Assembly (NCBI RefSeq): GCF_014295035.1
Contig: NZ_CP060404.1
Location: 6,984,501-7,048,500 of the forward strand
Origin: Streptomyces buecherae
GTDB taxonomy: Bacteria; Actinomycetota; Actinomycetes; Streptomycetales; Streptomycetaceae
Direction: 5' to 3'
Length of the DNA: 64,000 nt
Shown here: piece by piece, positions 51,052 to 58,038 of the stretch
Layout of the letters: each line of letters begins with the position of its first letter
Position numbering within the stretch: the stretch's first letter is position 1
Notes under the pieces: generated by a model
Told to the model about the DNA's origin: nothing
Seen by the model: the letters and a program-made list of their open reading frames with translations, nothing else
The model's database searches: none
Translations under genes and position numbers: made by a program

Positions 51052-51415
51052 TCACCCAGGCAATCGTTGAGGGAGCAACGTCCCGGCGACCGTAGGTACG
51101 AAGAGTGAACGGAAGGTGAACTGGATAGGGCATCGTGGTGACGCGGCCCGGGGGGTGTGGCGGGGACATGCTCACGCCTCCGCGTTGGCCGCCCAACGGC
51201 GCAGGTCAGCGGCGTGCGAGCGGCCTGCGGCGGACCTCAATCTGTTGTACATGTGACGGACATCCGATCTCCCGTTTCTGTTCTCCCGTCACCCGTATAG
51301 AGCACCCTTCCGCACCGTCCGTGACGACCCGGCGGAACGGCTCCGCCGGCCCCCTCGCCCACCGGCCGGCGCGCGGGGCGAGGGGGCCTGACAGGATCGG
51401 GCCCGGAGGTGGCCC
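51052..51415. other. 364-bp divergent gap between pit and the class II aldolase gene
   Basis: Beside pit it contains the PHO box at 51100-51121. The segment 51235-51300 is AT-richer (TTGTACATGTGACGG, GTATAGAG) and is the likely promoter area of the plus-strand gene. Nothing else recognised. Confidence 0.45.
51100..51121 (-). promoter_or_regulatory. PHO box upstream of pit
   Basis: On the minus strand two adjacent 11-mers, GTTCACCTTCC and GTTCACTCTTC, both carry GTTCAC at an exact 11-bp period, the known direct-repeat unit of Streptomyces PhoP. They lie 49 bases before the pit start. Confidence 0.85.
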
Positions 51416-52168
51416 ATGGCACGGGAGACGGACGAGCGAGGCGTCGGGGACGAGCGGCACGAACGGGACGAGCGGCGGGCCCCGAGCGCCGTCCCGGACC
51501 CCGCGGCGCTCGCGCCGGCCTGGCGCGAGGTGGTGGCCACGGCCCGGCGCAGCACGCGCGACGGCCTGGTCGTCGGCACGTCGGGCAACGTCTCGGCGCG
51601 GGTGGGCGACACCGTCCTCGTCACCCCGAGCGGCGTGCCCTACGACGCGCTCGGCCCCCGGGACATGGTCGCCGTCGACCTCGACGGCCGCGTCCGCGTC
51701 GGTCACCTGCGCCCCACCAGCGAACTCCCGCTGCACCTCGCGATCTACCGCGCCACCGACGCCCGCGCCATCGTGCACACGCACGCCGTGCACGCCACCG
51801 CCGTCTCCACGCTCGTCACGGAGTTGCCCGCCGTCCACTACATGGCCGGCGCGCTCGGCGGCCCCGTCCGCGTCGCCCCGTACGCCCTCTACGGCAGCGA
51901 CGAACTCGCCGGGCACGTGCTCGCCGCCCTCCGCGACCGCACCGGCTGCCTGCTGCGCAACCACGGCACGGTCGTCTACGCGGACACCCTGCGCCGGGCG
52001 TACGAGCACACCGCCCAACTGGAGTGGATGTGCCAGGTCTGGCTGGCCGCCGCCGCCGTACCCGGCCGCGCCCCCGCGCTGCTCACCGCCGCGCAACTCG
52101 ACGAGGCCACCGACCGCCTGCGCGGCTACGGCCAGCCCCCCGGACCAGCCGGCGCGCCGCCCGCCTGA
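51416..52168 (+). CDS. Class II aldolase/adducin-family protein
   Basis: A 250-residue protein of the L-fuculose-phosphate aldolase type. GLVVGTSGNVSARVGDTVLVTPSGVPYDAL gives the phosphate-binding loop, PTSELPLHLAIYRA the catalytic glutamate, and IVHTHAVHATAVS plus LLRNHGTVVYADT the zinc-binding histidines. The first 30 residues are charged and low-complexity. ATG at 51416 is 6 bases after GGAGG. The sugar substrate is unknown. Confidence 0.9.
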   Translation: MARETDERGVGDERHERDERRAPSAVPDPAALAPAWREVVATARRSTRDGLVVGTSGNVSARVGDTVLVTPSGVPYDALGPRDMVAVDLDGRVRVGHLRPTSELPLHLAIYRATDARAIVHTHAVHATAVSTLVTELPAVHYMAGALGGPVRVAPYALYGSDELAGHVLAALRDRTGCLLRNHGTVVYADTLRRAYEHTAQLEWMCQVWLAAAAVPGRAPALLTAAQLDEATDRLRGYGQPPGPAGAPPA

Positions 52169-52284
52169 CACCCTCCCGGCCGCGCGGCCCACGCCCGGCA
52201 CCGGCGCCCCGGGCGGCGGGGCGGCTCACCCGGCGGACGGGTGCCCACTGGCCGGCGGGCCGCTCCCCGCCCACACTGGGGAGG

Positions 52285-53403
52285 ATGCGCCCGCGTACCG
52301 CGGCGGCCGTCGCCGCCACCACCGTGCTGGGTGCCGGGACGGCCGTGCTGGCCGGCCGGTACGCCAGCGGTGCCGCCCTGACCCCCGGCCGCCCGCTGCC
52401 CGGCGAGCCCAGGCTCACCGTGCACTCGACCGCCGCCGGCCAGGTCACCCTGACCCGCACCCTGGCCTCCCAGCGCCCCGGGACGTACGGGCTGACCGGC
52501 GACGGCTGCCACGCCGCCGTCGGCCCCGTCGTCGAGGGGGCGCCGCACCCCGCCGACTGCGTCGTGCGCCGCCTGGAGTCGGTCACCCGCGGCACGCTGG
52601 AGCCGGGCGCGCGCGTCTGGTTCACGCCGCAGGTGTACGCGGGCGACCCCGGCCAGGCGCTCGGCCTCGCCTACGAGGACGTGGAGGTCCCGGGCGAACT
52701 CGGCGCGCTCCCCGCCTGGTACGTGCCGGCCGCCCGCGACACCTGGGTGATCACCGTGCACGGCCTGGGCGGCACCCGCGAGCACCCGCTGGTCGTCCTG
52801 GGGTTCCTGCACGACAAGCAACTCCCGGTGCTCGACGTGTCCTACCGAGGGGACGCCGGGGCGCCCCCGTCACCCGACGGGGTGAGCCACCTGGGCCACA
52901 CCGAGTGGCGCGACCTCGACGCGGCCGTCGCCTACGCGGCACAGCGCGGCGCGCGGCGCGTCGTGCTCCACGGCTGGTCCACCGGCGCCTCGATGGCCCT
53001 GCGCACCGCGGCGCACTCGCCGCTGCGCCACCTGATCAGCGGCCTGGTCCTCGACTCGCCCGTGCTCGACTGGCAGGCCACGCTGCGCGCCATCGCCGCC
53101 GCCCGTGGCACGCCGGCCCCGCTGCTGCCGCTCGTGGTGCGCGCCGCGCAGGGCCGCGCGTCCCTGCACGCGGAGCACTTCGCCGAGTTGGCCGACGCGG
53201 GCCGCCTTGAGGTCCCCACGCTGATCGTGCACGGGCCCGACGACCACCTGGCCCCCTGGGCCGGCTCCCGCGCCCTCGCCGAACGCCGCCCGGACCTGGT
53301 CACCCTGCGGAGCGTGCCGCGCGCCCCGCACGCGGCGATGTGGAACGCCGACCCCGTCGGGTACGAGGAGGCGCTGCGCCGCTTCCTCACCCCGCTGGTC
53401 TGA
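52285..53403 (+). CDS. Membrane-anchored or secreted alpha/beta hydrolase
   Basis: A 372-residue hydrolase with an N-terminal hydrophobic helix (AAAVAATTVLGAGTAVLAGRYASG) acting as signal or anchor. The catalytic triad is seen as Ser in LHGWSTGASMAL (G-x-S-x-G), Asp in VHGPDDHLAPW and His in PRAPHAAMWN. The oxyanion region is TVHGLGGTREHPLVV. GGGGAGG touches the ATG directly and CACACT is 7 bases before it, so this gene may also be leaderless. It starts 116 bases after the aldolase gene. Substrate unknown. Confidence 0.88.
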   Translation: MRPRTAAAVAATTVLGAGTAVLAGRYASGAALTPGRPLPGEPRLTVHSTAAGQVTLTRTLASQRPGTYGLTGDGCHAAVGPVVEGAPHPADCVVRRLESVTRGTLEPGARVWFTPQVYAGDPGQALGLAYEDVEVPGELGALPAWYVPAARDTWVITVHGLGGTREHPLVVLGFLHDKQLPVLDVSYRGDAGAPPSPDGVSHLGHTEWRDLDAAVAYAAQRGARRVVLHGWSTGASMALRTAAHSPLRHLISGLVLDSPVLDWQATLRAIAAARGTPAPLLPLVVRAAQGRASLHAEHFAELADAGRLEVPTLIVHGPDDHLAPWAGSRALAERRPDLVTLRSVPRAPHAAMWNADPVGYEEALRRFLTPLV

Positions 53404-53686
53404 GCGCCCCCTTACTCCGACGGGCCCGTCGGCCGCGCGCCCCGCCGTGGGCCTCGGCAGGGCGCGCCCGAGCGCGGCCGACGCCCGCCCTTCACCTGGC
53501 CGCCATGCCGCGCTCGCCCGACTTTCGCGCCACGGCCGTGTTCGGCTCGCGCGGGCGTTCGGATCGGCCGCCGCCCATACGGCCCAGGGAGGCGGCTCAT
53601 CCGCCCCAACCGCCACACCCGTTGCGGGAACGCGGCCGGATGACCACCGATTGGGTTTTCGGGCCGTCAGGGGCAAGACTGCTCTT

Positions 53687-55252
53687 GTGACGTCCCGTAC
53701 CCCGCGCGACTCCCGACTCCGACTCGTCCCCCACCGGCCGATCGCCGGTGCCCGCCGGGCAGTGCCGCAGCGCGGCACCCGCCCCGCTCCACGACCACCG
53801 GAGGGCACCCCGCCACCCGCGGAACTTGCCCGCCAGGCACGGGCCTCGCTCGCCGGTGCCGCCCGCGTCGCCCGCTGGGCCGCCGCCGAGCCGAACGGTG
53901 ACGCGGCGCTGCGGCCAGGGGCGTACGGCGCCCTGTCCGACGTGGCCGCCGACCGCGCGGCCACGGCCCTCGGCCTGACGCCCGCTCAGGTACGTACCGA
54001 CTGGGACCGGGCCCGGCTCGCCGGCCTGATCGAGTTGCACGGCGGCGCCGCCCGGGCGGGCTGGCGGCTGCGCGCCTGGGACCGCGACGACTCGGCCGTG
54101 CTCCGCGGCTGGGTCGCGCTCTTCGACGCCTGGTCCATCGCCCACCCCTGGCTGCCGGACGACCGGAGCCCGCGCGGCCGGACCGACGCGGAGGCCACCC
54201 CGGCCGCCGTCGCCGAAGTCATCGAGGCCGTGCCGCAGTTGCTCTCGCTGTTGCAGCTCTCGGCGGGCCCCGTGGGCTTCCCCGCCCTGCTCGACCTGTT
54301 GCGCAAGCGGGTCGCGGAGCTGCGTACGGAGCGCTGCGAGGTCCCCTACGGCCAGCGCGCCCCGCAGCGCGGCGCCGCCGAGCCGGGCCCTCGCCTGGCC
54401 GCCCCGCCCGAGCCGCTGCCCGGCCCGCACGCCGGCCTCGACCTGGCCACGGCCGCGCCGCCGAGTACCGCGGCGGCGGGGGAGCGGGCCGGCGCGGGTG
54501 CGTCCGCCTGTGAGGTTCCCGAGTCGCTGCTGACCTGGGCGCTGGGCGGGCTCGCCGAGGTCGACGCGCTCGTCGTGCGCGACGCCGACGCCGTGGAGGA
54601 CCGCGAGGCCGAGCTGACCGCGCTCGGCAACTGGGCGGTGTGGGTCAAGCTGGAGCAGATCTGCGTCGCCGCCCAGAGCCCCGCCGGCAACATCGAGCAG
54701 CCCGCCGAGGACATGCTGCGCGGCTGCGCCCAGCTCACCCCGGGCCCGGCCCGCGCCGAGTACCGCGCCTGGCTCGCCGCCCGCCCGGTGGGCAGCGCGG
54801 TCACCGAACTGCTCGACGCGGCGCGCGGCGACGACGCGCTGCTGCGCGGACTCGCCTTCGAGGCGCTGCGGGTGGTCGGCGCCCCGGCCGAGCCCGCGGT
54901 GCGCGCTGCCGTGGACGAGTCCCGGCTGCGGCCCTACGCCCTGCTCTGGCTTGCCGAACAGGAGGGCGCCGACCCGGAGGACACCCTTGAGGTGCTCACC
55001 CGCGAGGAGGCCACCTGGCTCTGGGTGGACACGGCGGCGGCGATCGCCGACCACGGCGAGATAAGACTGTTGGTGCGCCACCTCGAATCGGCCGTCCAGG
55101 GCACGGTTCCCGCGCTGCTGGCCGAGGTCCGCGAGGTCGGCCACCCGCGCACGGTCCAGGTGCTGGTGGCCCTGGCCGCCGCCCACCCCGACCCGGCCCT
55201 GGCCAAGGCGGTGCGGCGCGCCGCCTTCCAGGTGCACACGGGCGGTACGTGA
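53687..55252 (+). CDS. Unknown conserved protein, paralogue 2 of the 19.7-kb protein
   Basis: A 521-residue soluble protein of no named family. After a Pro/Arg-rich start (1-45), LAGAARVARWAAAEPNGDAALRPGAYGALSDVAADRAATALGL begins a winged-helix-like unit that ends RARLAGLIELHGGAARAGWRLRAWDRD. A low-complexity linker (about 220-275) leads to helical repeats YRAWLAARPVGSAVTELLDAARGDD, EPAVRAAVDESRLRPYALLWLAEQEGAD and WLWVDTAAAIADHG, ending PDPALAKAVRRAAFQVHTGGT. These blocks match those of the protein at 19.7-21.3 kb in the same order, so they are paralogues. The start is GTG 53687 (VTSRTPRDSR). A strong terminator follows. Confidence 0.75.
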   Translation: MTSRTPRDSRLRLVPHRPIAGARRAVPQRGTRPAPRPPEGTPPPAELARQARASLAGAARVARWAAAEPNGDAALRPGAYGALSDVAADRAATALGLTPAQVRTDWDRARLAGLIELHGGAARAGWRLRAWDRDDSAVLRGWVALFDAWSIAHPWLPDDRSPRGRTDAEATPAAVAEVIEAVPQLLSLLQLSAGPVGFPALLDLLRKRVAELRTERCEVPYGQRAPQRGAAEPGPRLAAPPEPLPGPHAGLDLATAAPPSTAAAGERAGAGASACEVPESLLTWALGGLAEVDALVVRDADAVEDREAELTALGNWAVWVKLEQICVAAQSPAGNIEQPAEDMLRGCAQLTPGPARAEYRAWLAARPVGSAVTELLDAARGDDALLRGLAFEALRVVGAPAEPAVRAAVDESRLRPYALLWLAEQEGADPEDTLEVLTREEATWLWVDTAAAIADHGEIRLLVRHLESAVQGTVPALLAEVREVGHPRTVQVLVALAAAHPDPALAKAVRRAAFQVHTGGT

Positions 55253-55299
55253 GGGGGCCGGCCCGGGCCCGTCAGCCCCACCGACCGGGCCCGCGCCCG

Positions 55300-55375
55300 G
55301 CCATCCCGGCTCACGGCTCACGCCCGGCCATCCCGGCTCACCGCCCGGCTCTGGCCACCCCGGCTCACCGCCCGC
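55300..55375. repeat. Three imperfect copies of a CCCGGCCATCCCGGCTCA-like unit
   Basis: About three degenerate tandem copies (25-30 bp each) precede the terminator between paralogue 2 and the convergent tetR. Confidence 0.6.
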
Positions 55376-55407
55376 GCCCGGCCGTGCCCAGGCACGGCCG
55401 GGCGCGG
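55372..55407. terminator. Bidirectional terminator between paralogue 2 and tetR
   Basis: A perfect 17-bp stem (55372-55388 with 55391-55407) with a 2-nt apex, between convergent genes. Confidence 0.85.
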
Positions 55408-55520
55408 CCCGGCGGCTCAGCGAGCCGTGAGCCGTAGGCCGCCCCGAGAACCGCGCCCGCCCGCCGACCAGTCCGGTCGGCGGGCGCTTCGCGTTGCCGC
55501 GCCCCTGCGCGCGGCGGCTG

Positions 55521-56114
55521 CTAGCGGTCGGTGGCGTCGCCGGTGAGGCCGCTCGCGATCAGGTCGGCCAGCGCGGTGGTGGCCTCGGCGGCGGTGGTCC
55601 GCCCCCGGTTCAGCTCGGTGGCCAGCGCCTCGGCCGCGCCCAGCAGGCCGACGCAGCGGAGCTGGATCGCCTCCGGGGCCAGCCCGGAGTGCGGGGCGAA
55701 CGCGTCGGCCATCGCCCGCGTGTAGCTCTCCAGCATCTCGTGCCGCGCCGCCTCCATCTCCGGGTCGCCCTTCAACGCGGCGGAGACGGCCGCGAACTCC
55801 GGCATGTCGGTGGCGCAGGCGAAGTACGCGGCGCTCAGGACGTCGGCGATCGCCTCGGCGGTCGGCGCGGCGGCCGCCAACGCCCGGGTCGACGCCGCGC
55901 GATGCCGTTCGTCCAGCCGCCGGTAGAGCGCGAGCAGCAGCCCGGCGCGGGTGCCGAAGTGGTCGTACACGATCGGCCTGCTCACCCCTGCCGCCTCGGC
56001 GAGGGTGACCAGCGTCAGACCGTCGGCGCCGCGGGCGCGTACGAGCCCGAGCGCCGCGTCGAGCAGTTGCTCCCGCCTGGCCTGCTTGGACAGCCGGGTC
56101 GGTGATGTGGCCAT
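55521..56114 (-). CDS. TetR-family repressor
   Basis: A 197-residue regulator. HTH at about residues 14-60 (REQLLDAALGLVRARGADGLTLVTLAEAAGVSRPIVYDHFGTRAGLLLALY) and an Ala-rich ligand domain. The ATG has GGAGGGAG upstream on the minus strand. Divergent from the oxidoreductase at 56195, with tandem 14-bp repeats in between, so it probably controls that gene and itself. Confidence 0.92.
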   Translation of the reverse strand: MATSPTRLSKQARREQLLDAALGLVRARGADGLTLVTLAEAAGVSRPIVYDHFGTRAGLLLALYRRLDERHRAASTRALAAAAPTAEAIADVLSAAYFACATDMPEFAAVSAALKGDPEMEAARHEMLESYTRAMADAFAPHSGLAPEAIQLRCVGLLGAAEALATELNRGRTTAAEATTALADLIASGLTGDATDR

Positions 56115-56145
56115 GGCTCCCTCCTTGCGTCTGCGGCCCAGTCTA

Positions 56146-56173
56146 GCTACAAAATGTAAGCTACGAAATGTAA
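56146..56173. promoter_or_regulatory. Tandem 14-bp repeats GCTACRAAATGTAA (TetR operator)
   Basis: Two adjacent copies (56146-56159 and 56160-56173) differ at one base. Each contains TAC-N5-GTA dyad symmetry (TACAAAATGTA in the first). They lie in the 80-bp gap between divergent tetR and oxidoreductase genes and stand out as AT-rich. Confidence 0.8.
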
Positions 56174-56194
56174 CTTAGGGCTTGGAGGCCACTG

Positions 56195-57205
56195 ATGGAA
56201 CAACGATCGGTGTTGATGCTGGGCGGATCGGGGCAGGCGGGGACGGAGACGGCCGCCTTGTTGCGGCGGTGGTACCCGACGCTGCCGCTGACGATCGCGG
56301 GCCGGGACCTGGACCGCGCGCGGCGGGTGGCCGACCGGCTCGGCGCCGCCACCGCCGGCCGCGTCGACCTGACGCGCGGCGACCTCGGACGCCCGGCCGA
56401 CGAGAGGTACTCGGCGGTTGTCGCCGCGCTGTGGGACGAGCGCCTGCACGGGCTGCGGTACGCCCAGCGGCGCGGGCTGCCCTACCTCAGCGTCTCCAGC
56501 GGCCCGGTGGACATCGCGCCGGAGGTCGTCATGGGGGCCCAGAACGCCGGTGCCGCGCCCATCCTGCTGGCCAGCCACTGGTGCGCCGGCGCCCTCACGC
56601 TGGCGGTCTCCCACCTGGCCCGGGAGTTCGAGCGGGTCGACGCCGTCCGGATCGGCGCCGTACTGGACGAGCGGGACACCGGCGGGCCGGCCGGCATGGC
56701 CGACCTGGAACGCTGGTCCGCCACCACCTCCGCGGCCCTGGTGCGCCGCGACGGCGTGTTCACCTGGCTCCCCGCCCCCGACGCGCGGGCGGAGGTGATC
56801 GCCTCCGACGGGACCGCCGTGCCCGGCGCGTACATCGCCATCCTCGACGTGCCGAGCATCGCCCACGCGACAGACGCGCCGAACGTCCACTTCGCCTTCG
56901 CCGTCGGCGTCTCCACGAGCCGCCGCCGCGGCGGCCCCGCCTCCCTGGAGGTCCGCATCGACATCGAGGGCGCCGCCCCGGGCGGCGCGCCGCTCCGCGC
57001 GGGCCGCTACCTCACCCACGCGGCGGGGCAGCGCCCCCTGACCGCGCTCGGCATGGCGCTCGGCGTCGAGCGGCTGCTCGCGCTGCGCGGCGCCCCCGTA
57101 CCGCCCGGCATCCACACCCCGGAGGCGCTGGTGGACCCGGCCCACGCGGTCGAACGGATGCTGGAGGGCGGGGCCGTCCTCACCGACGCGCCCGGCGCCG
57201 GGTAA
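56195..57205 (+). CDS. NAD(P)-binding oxidoreductase, saccharopine dehydrogenase-like
   Basis: A 336-residue protein with an N-terminal Rossmann fold: SVLMLGGSGQAGTETAALL (G-x-S-G-x-x-G) and the second strand LTIAGRDLDRARRVADRLG. The remainder, with YLSVSSGPVDIAPEVV and ILLASHWCAGALTLAVSHLAREF, resembles the saccharopine dehydrogenase-like family. GGAGG lies 7 bases before the ATG. The TetR upstream probably represses it; the inducer and substrate are unknown. Confidence 0.85.
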   Translation: MEQRSVLMLGGSGQAGTETAALLRRWYPTLPLTIAGRDLDRARRVADRLGAATAGRVDLTRGDLGRPADERYSAVVAALWDERLHGLRYAQRRGLPYLSVSSGPVDIAPEVVMGAQNAGAAPILLASHWCAGALTLAVSHLAREFERVDAVRIGAVLDERDTGGPAGMADLERWSATTSAALVRRDGVFTWLPAPDARAEVIASDGTAVPGAYIAILDVPSIAHATDAPNVHFAFAVGVSTSRRRGGPASLEVRIDIEGAAPGGAPLRAGRYLTHAAGQRPLTALGMALGVERLLALRGAPVPPGIHTPEALVDPAHAVERMLEGGAVLTDAPGAG

Positions 57206-57228
57206 CCGCGCGGGCCGCCGGCCCCGCT

Positions 57229-57287
57229 CGCGCACGACCGGCCCGGCCAGGGCAGCCCGACCCGGGCGGCCCGACCGGTCGTGCGCG
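57229..57287. terminator. Bidirectional terminator between oxidoreductase and VOC genes
   Basis: A perfect 13-bp stem (57229-57241 with 57275-57287) with a structured 33-nt loop between convergent genes. Confidence 0.65.
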
Positions 57288-57297
57288 GGCGCGGGCG

Positions 57298-57711
57298 TCA
57301 GCCGGCCGTGGCCGGGGCGTACGTGCCGAAGCTCCAGACGTTGCCCTCGATGTCGCGCGCCATGTAGTCCCGCGAGCCGTGCGCCTGGTCCGTGGGCGGC
57401 ATGAGGATCTCGGCGCCGTGCTCGCGGGCCCGTGCGTGGTGCGCGTCCGTGTCCTCGACGACCACATAGATCCCGGCCGGCCCGGCGTCCGCCATCGCCC
57501 TGGCGAACGCGCCCTCGGTGCGCCGGGAGCCGAGCATCACCGTGCCGTTGCCGTAGGCCAGTTCGGCGTGCAGGACCACGCCGCCGTCTTCCTCGTACAC
57601 CGCCTGTCTGGTGAAGCCGAAGGCCGTCGTGAGCTGTGCGATGGCGGCCTGGGCGTCGCGGTAGAGGAGGGTCGGGTAGGGCGTCGGGCGGCCGGTGGCG
57701 GTGCCTGCCAT
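57298..57711 (-). CDS. VOC-family (PhnB/glyoxalase-like) protein
   Basis: A 137-residue protein with TLLYRDAQAAIAQLTTAFGFTRQAVYEEDGGVVLHAELAYGNGTVMLG and AGIYVVVEDTDAHHARAREHGAEILMPPTDQAHGSRDYMARDIEGNVWSFGTYAP, the two halves of a vicinal-oxygen-chelate fold; H and E residues in the second half may bind metal. ATG 57711 gives the family N-terminus; a longer frame to 57792 has no support. Substrate unknown. Confidence 0.88.
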   Translation of the reverse strand: MAGTATGRPTPYPTLLYRDAQAAIAQLTTAFGFTRQAVYEEDGGVVLHAELAYGNGTVMLGSRRTEGAFARAMADAGPAGIYVVVEDTDAHHARAREHGAEILMPPTDQAHGSRDYMARDIEGNVWSFGTYAPATAG

Positions 57712-57871
57712 GGTGATCACCTTCCGGGTGCTGGTGCTTCCGGGGCGCTGGGGCGGCGGCGCGAAGCGCCTCATGACTGTGACTCGCTTCACAGTCTGGC
57801 ACCGGGGTACGACAACGCCGGGAGCGGCGCGTTCCCGTCCTACCCCCGGTAAAGCACTTGCCGCGCACCGC

Positions 57872-57877
57872 TACAGT
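57872..57877 (+). promoter_or_regulatory. -10 element TACAGT of the ABC-F leader transcript
   Basis: TACAGT is 7 bases before the ATG of the small leader frame, the spacing of a leaderless Streptomyces promoter. No good -35 hexamer was found at 17-19 bp. Confidence 0.5.
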
Positions 57878-57884
57878 GGACGGC

Positions 57885-57908
57885 ATGGCCATTCTCCTTG
57901 CGCACTAG
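57885..57908 (+). CDS. Seven-residue leader peptide upstream of ABC-F gene
   Basis: The short frame encodes MAILLAH and a TAG stop, and begins where the transcript is predicted to start, so it would be translated from a leaderless mRNA. Its stop touches a hairpin (57908-57952). Short leader peptides that sense stalled ribosomes are known upstream of several antibiotic-resistance ABC-F genes, so a similar attenuation role is proposed. That the peptide is made is inference. Confidence 0.5.
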   Translation: MAILLAH

Positions 57909-57952
57909 ACGGCTTCCGCCCGGCCCCGCCCTCGTCGCTGGGGTGCGCCGTC
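57908..57952 (+). promoter_or_regulatory. Candidate attenuator hairpin after the leader peptide
   Basis: GACGGC (57908-57913) pairs with GCCGTC (57947-57952) and CCCC (57924-57927) with GGGG (57940-57943). The base of the stem begins at the last base of the leader stop codon, so a ribosome stalled on the leader would disrupt it. It lies 87 bases before the ABC-F start. Confidence 0.45.
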
Positions 57953-58038
57953 CGCCGCCGTCGCCCGGAGCGCCGCGTGCGGTCGTGGTTGCGCGCCTGT
58001 CCCTTCCGCCGTCCGTATTCCGCCCTGGAGTCTTCCCC

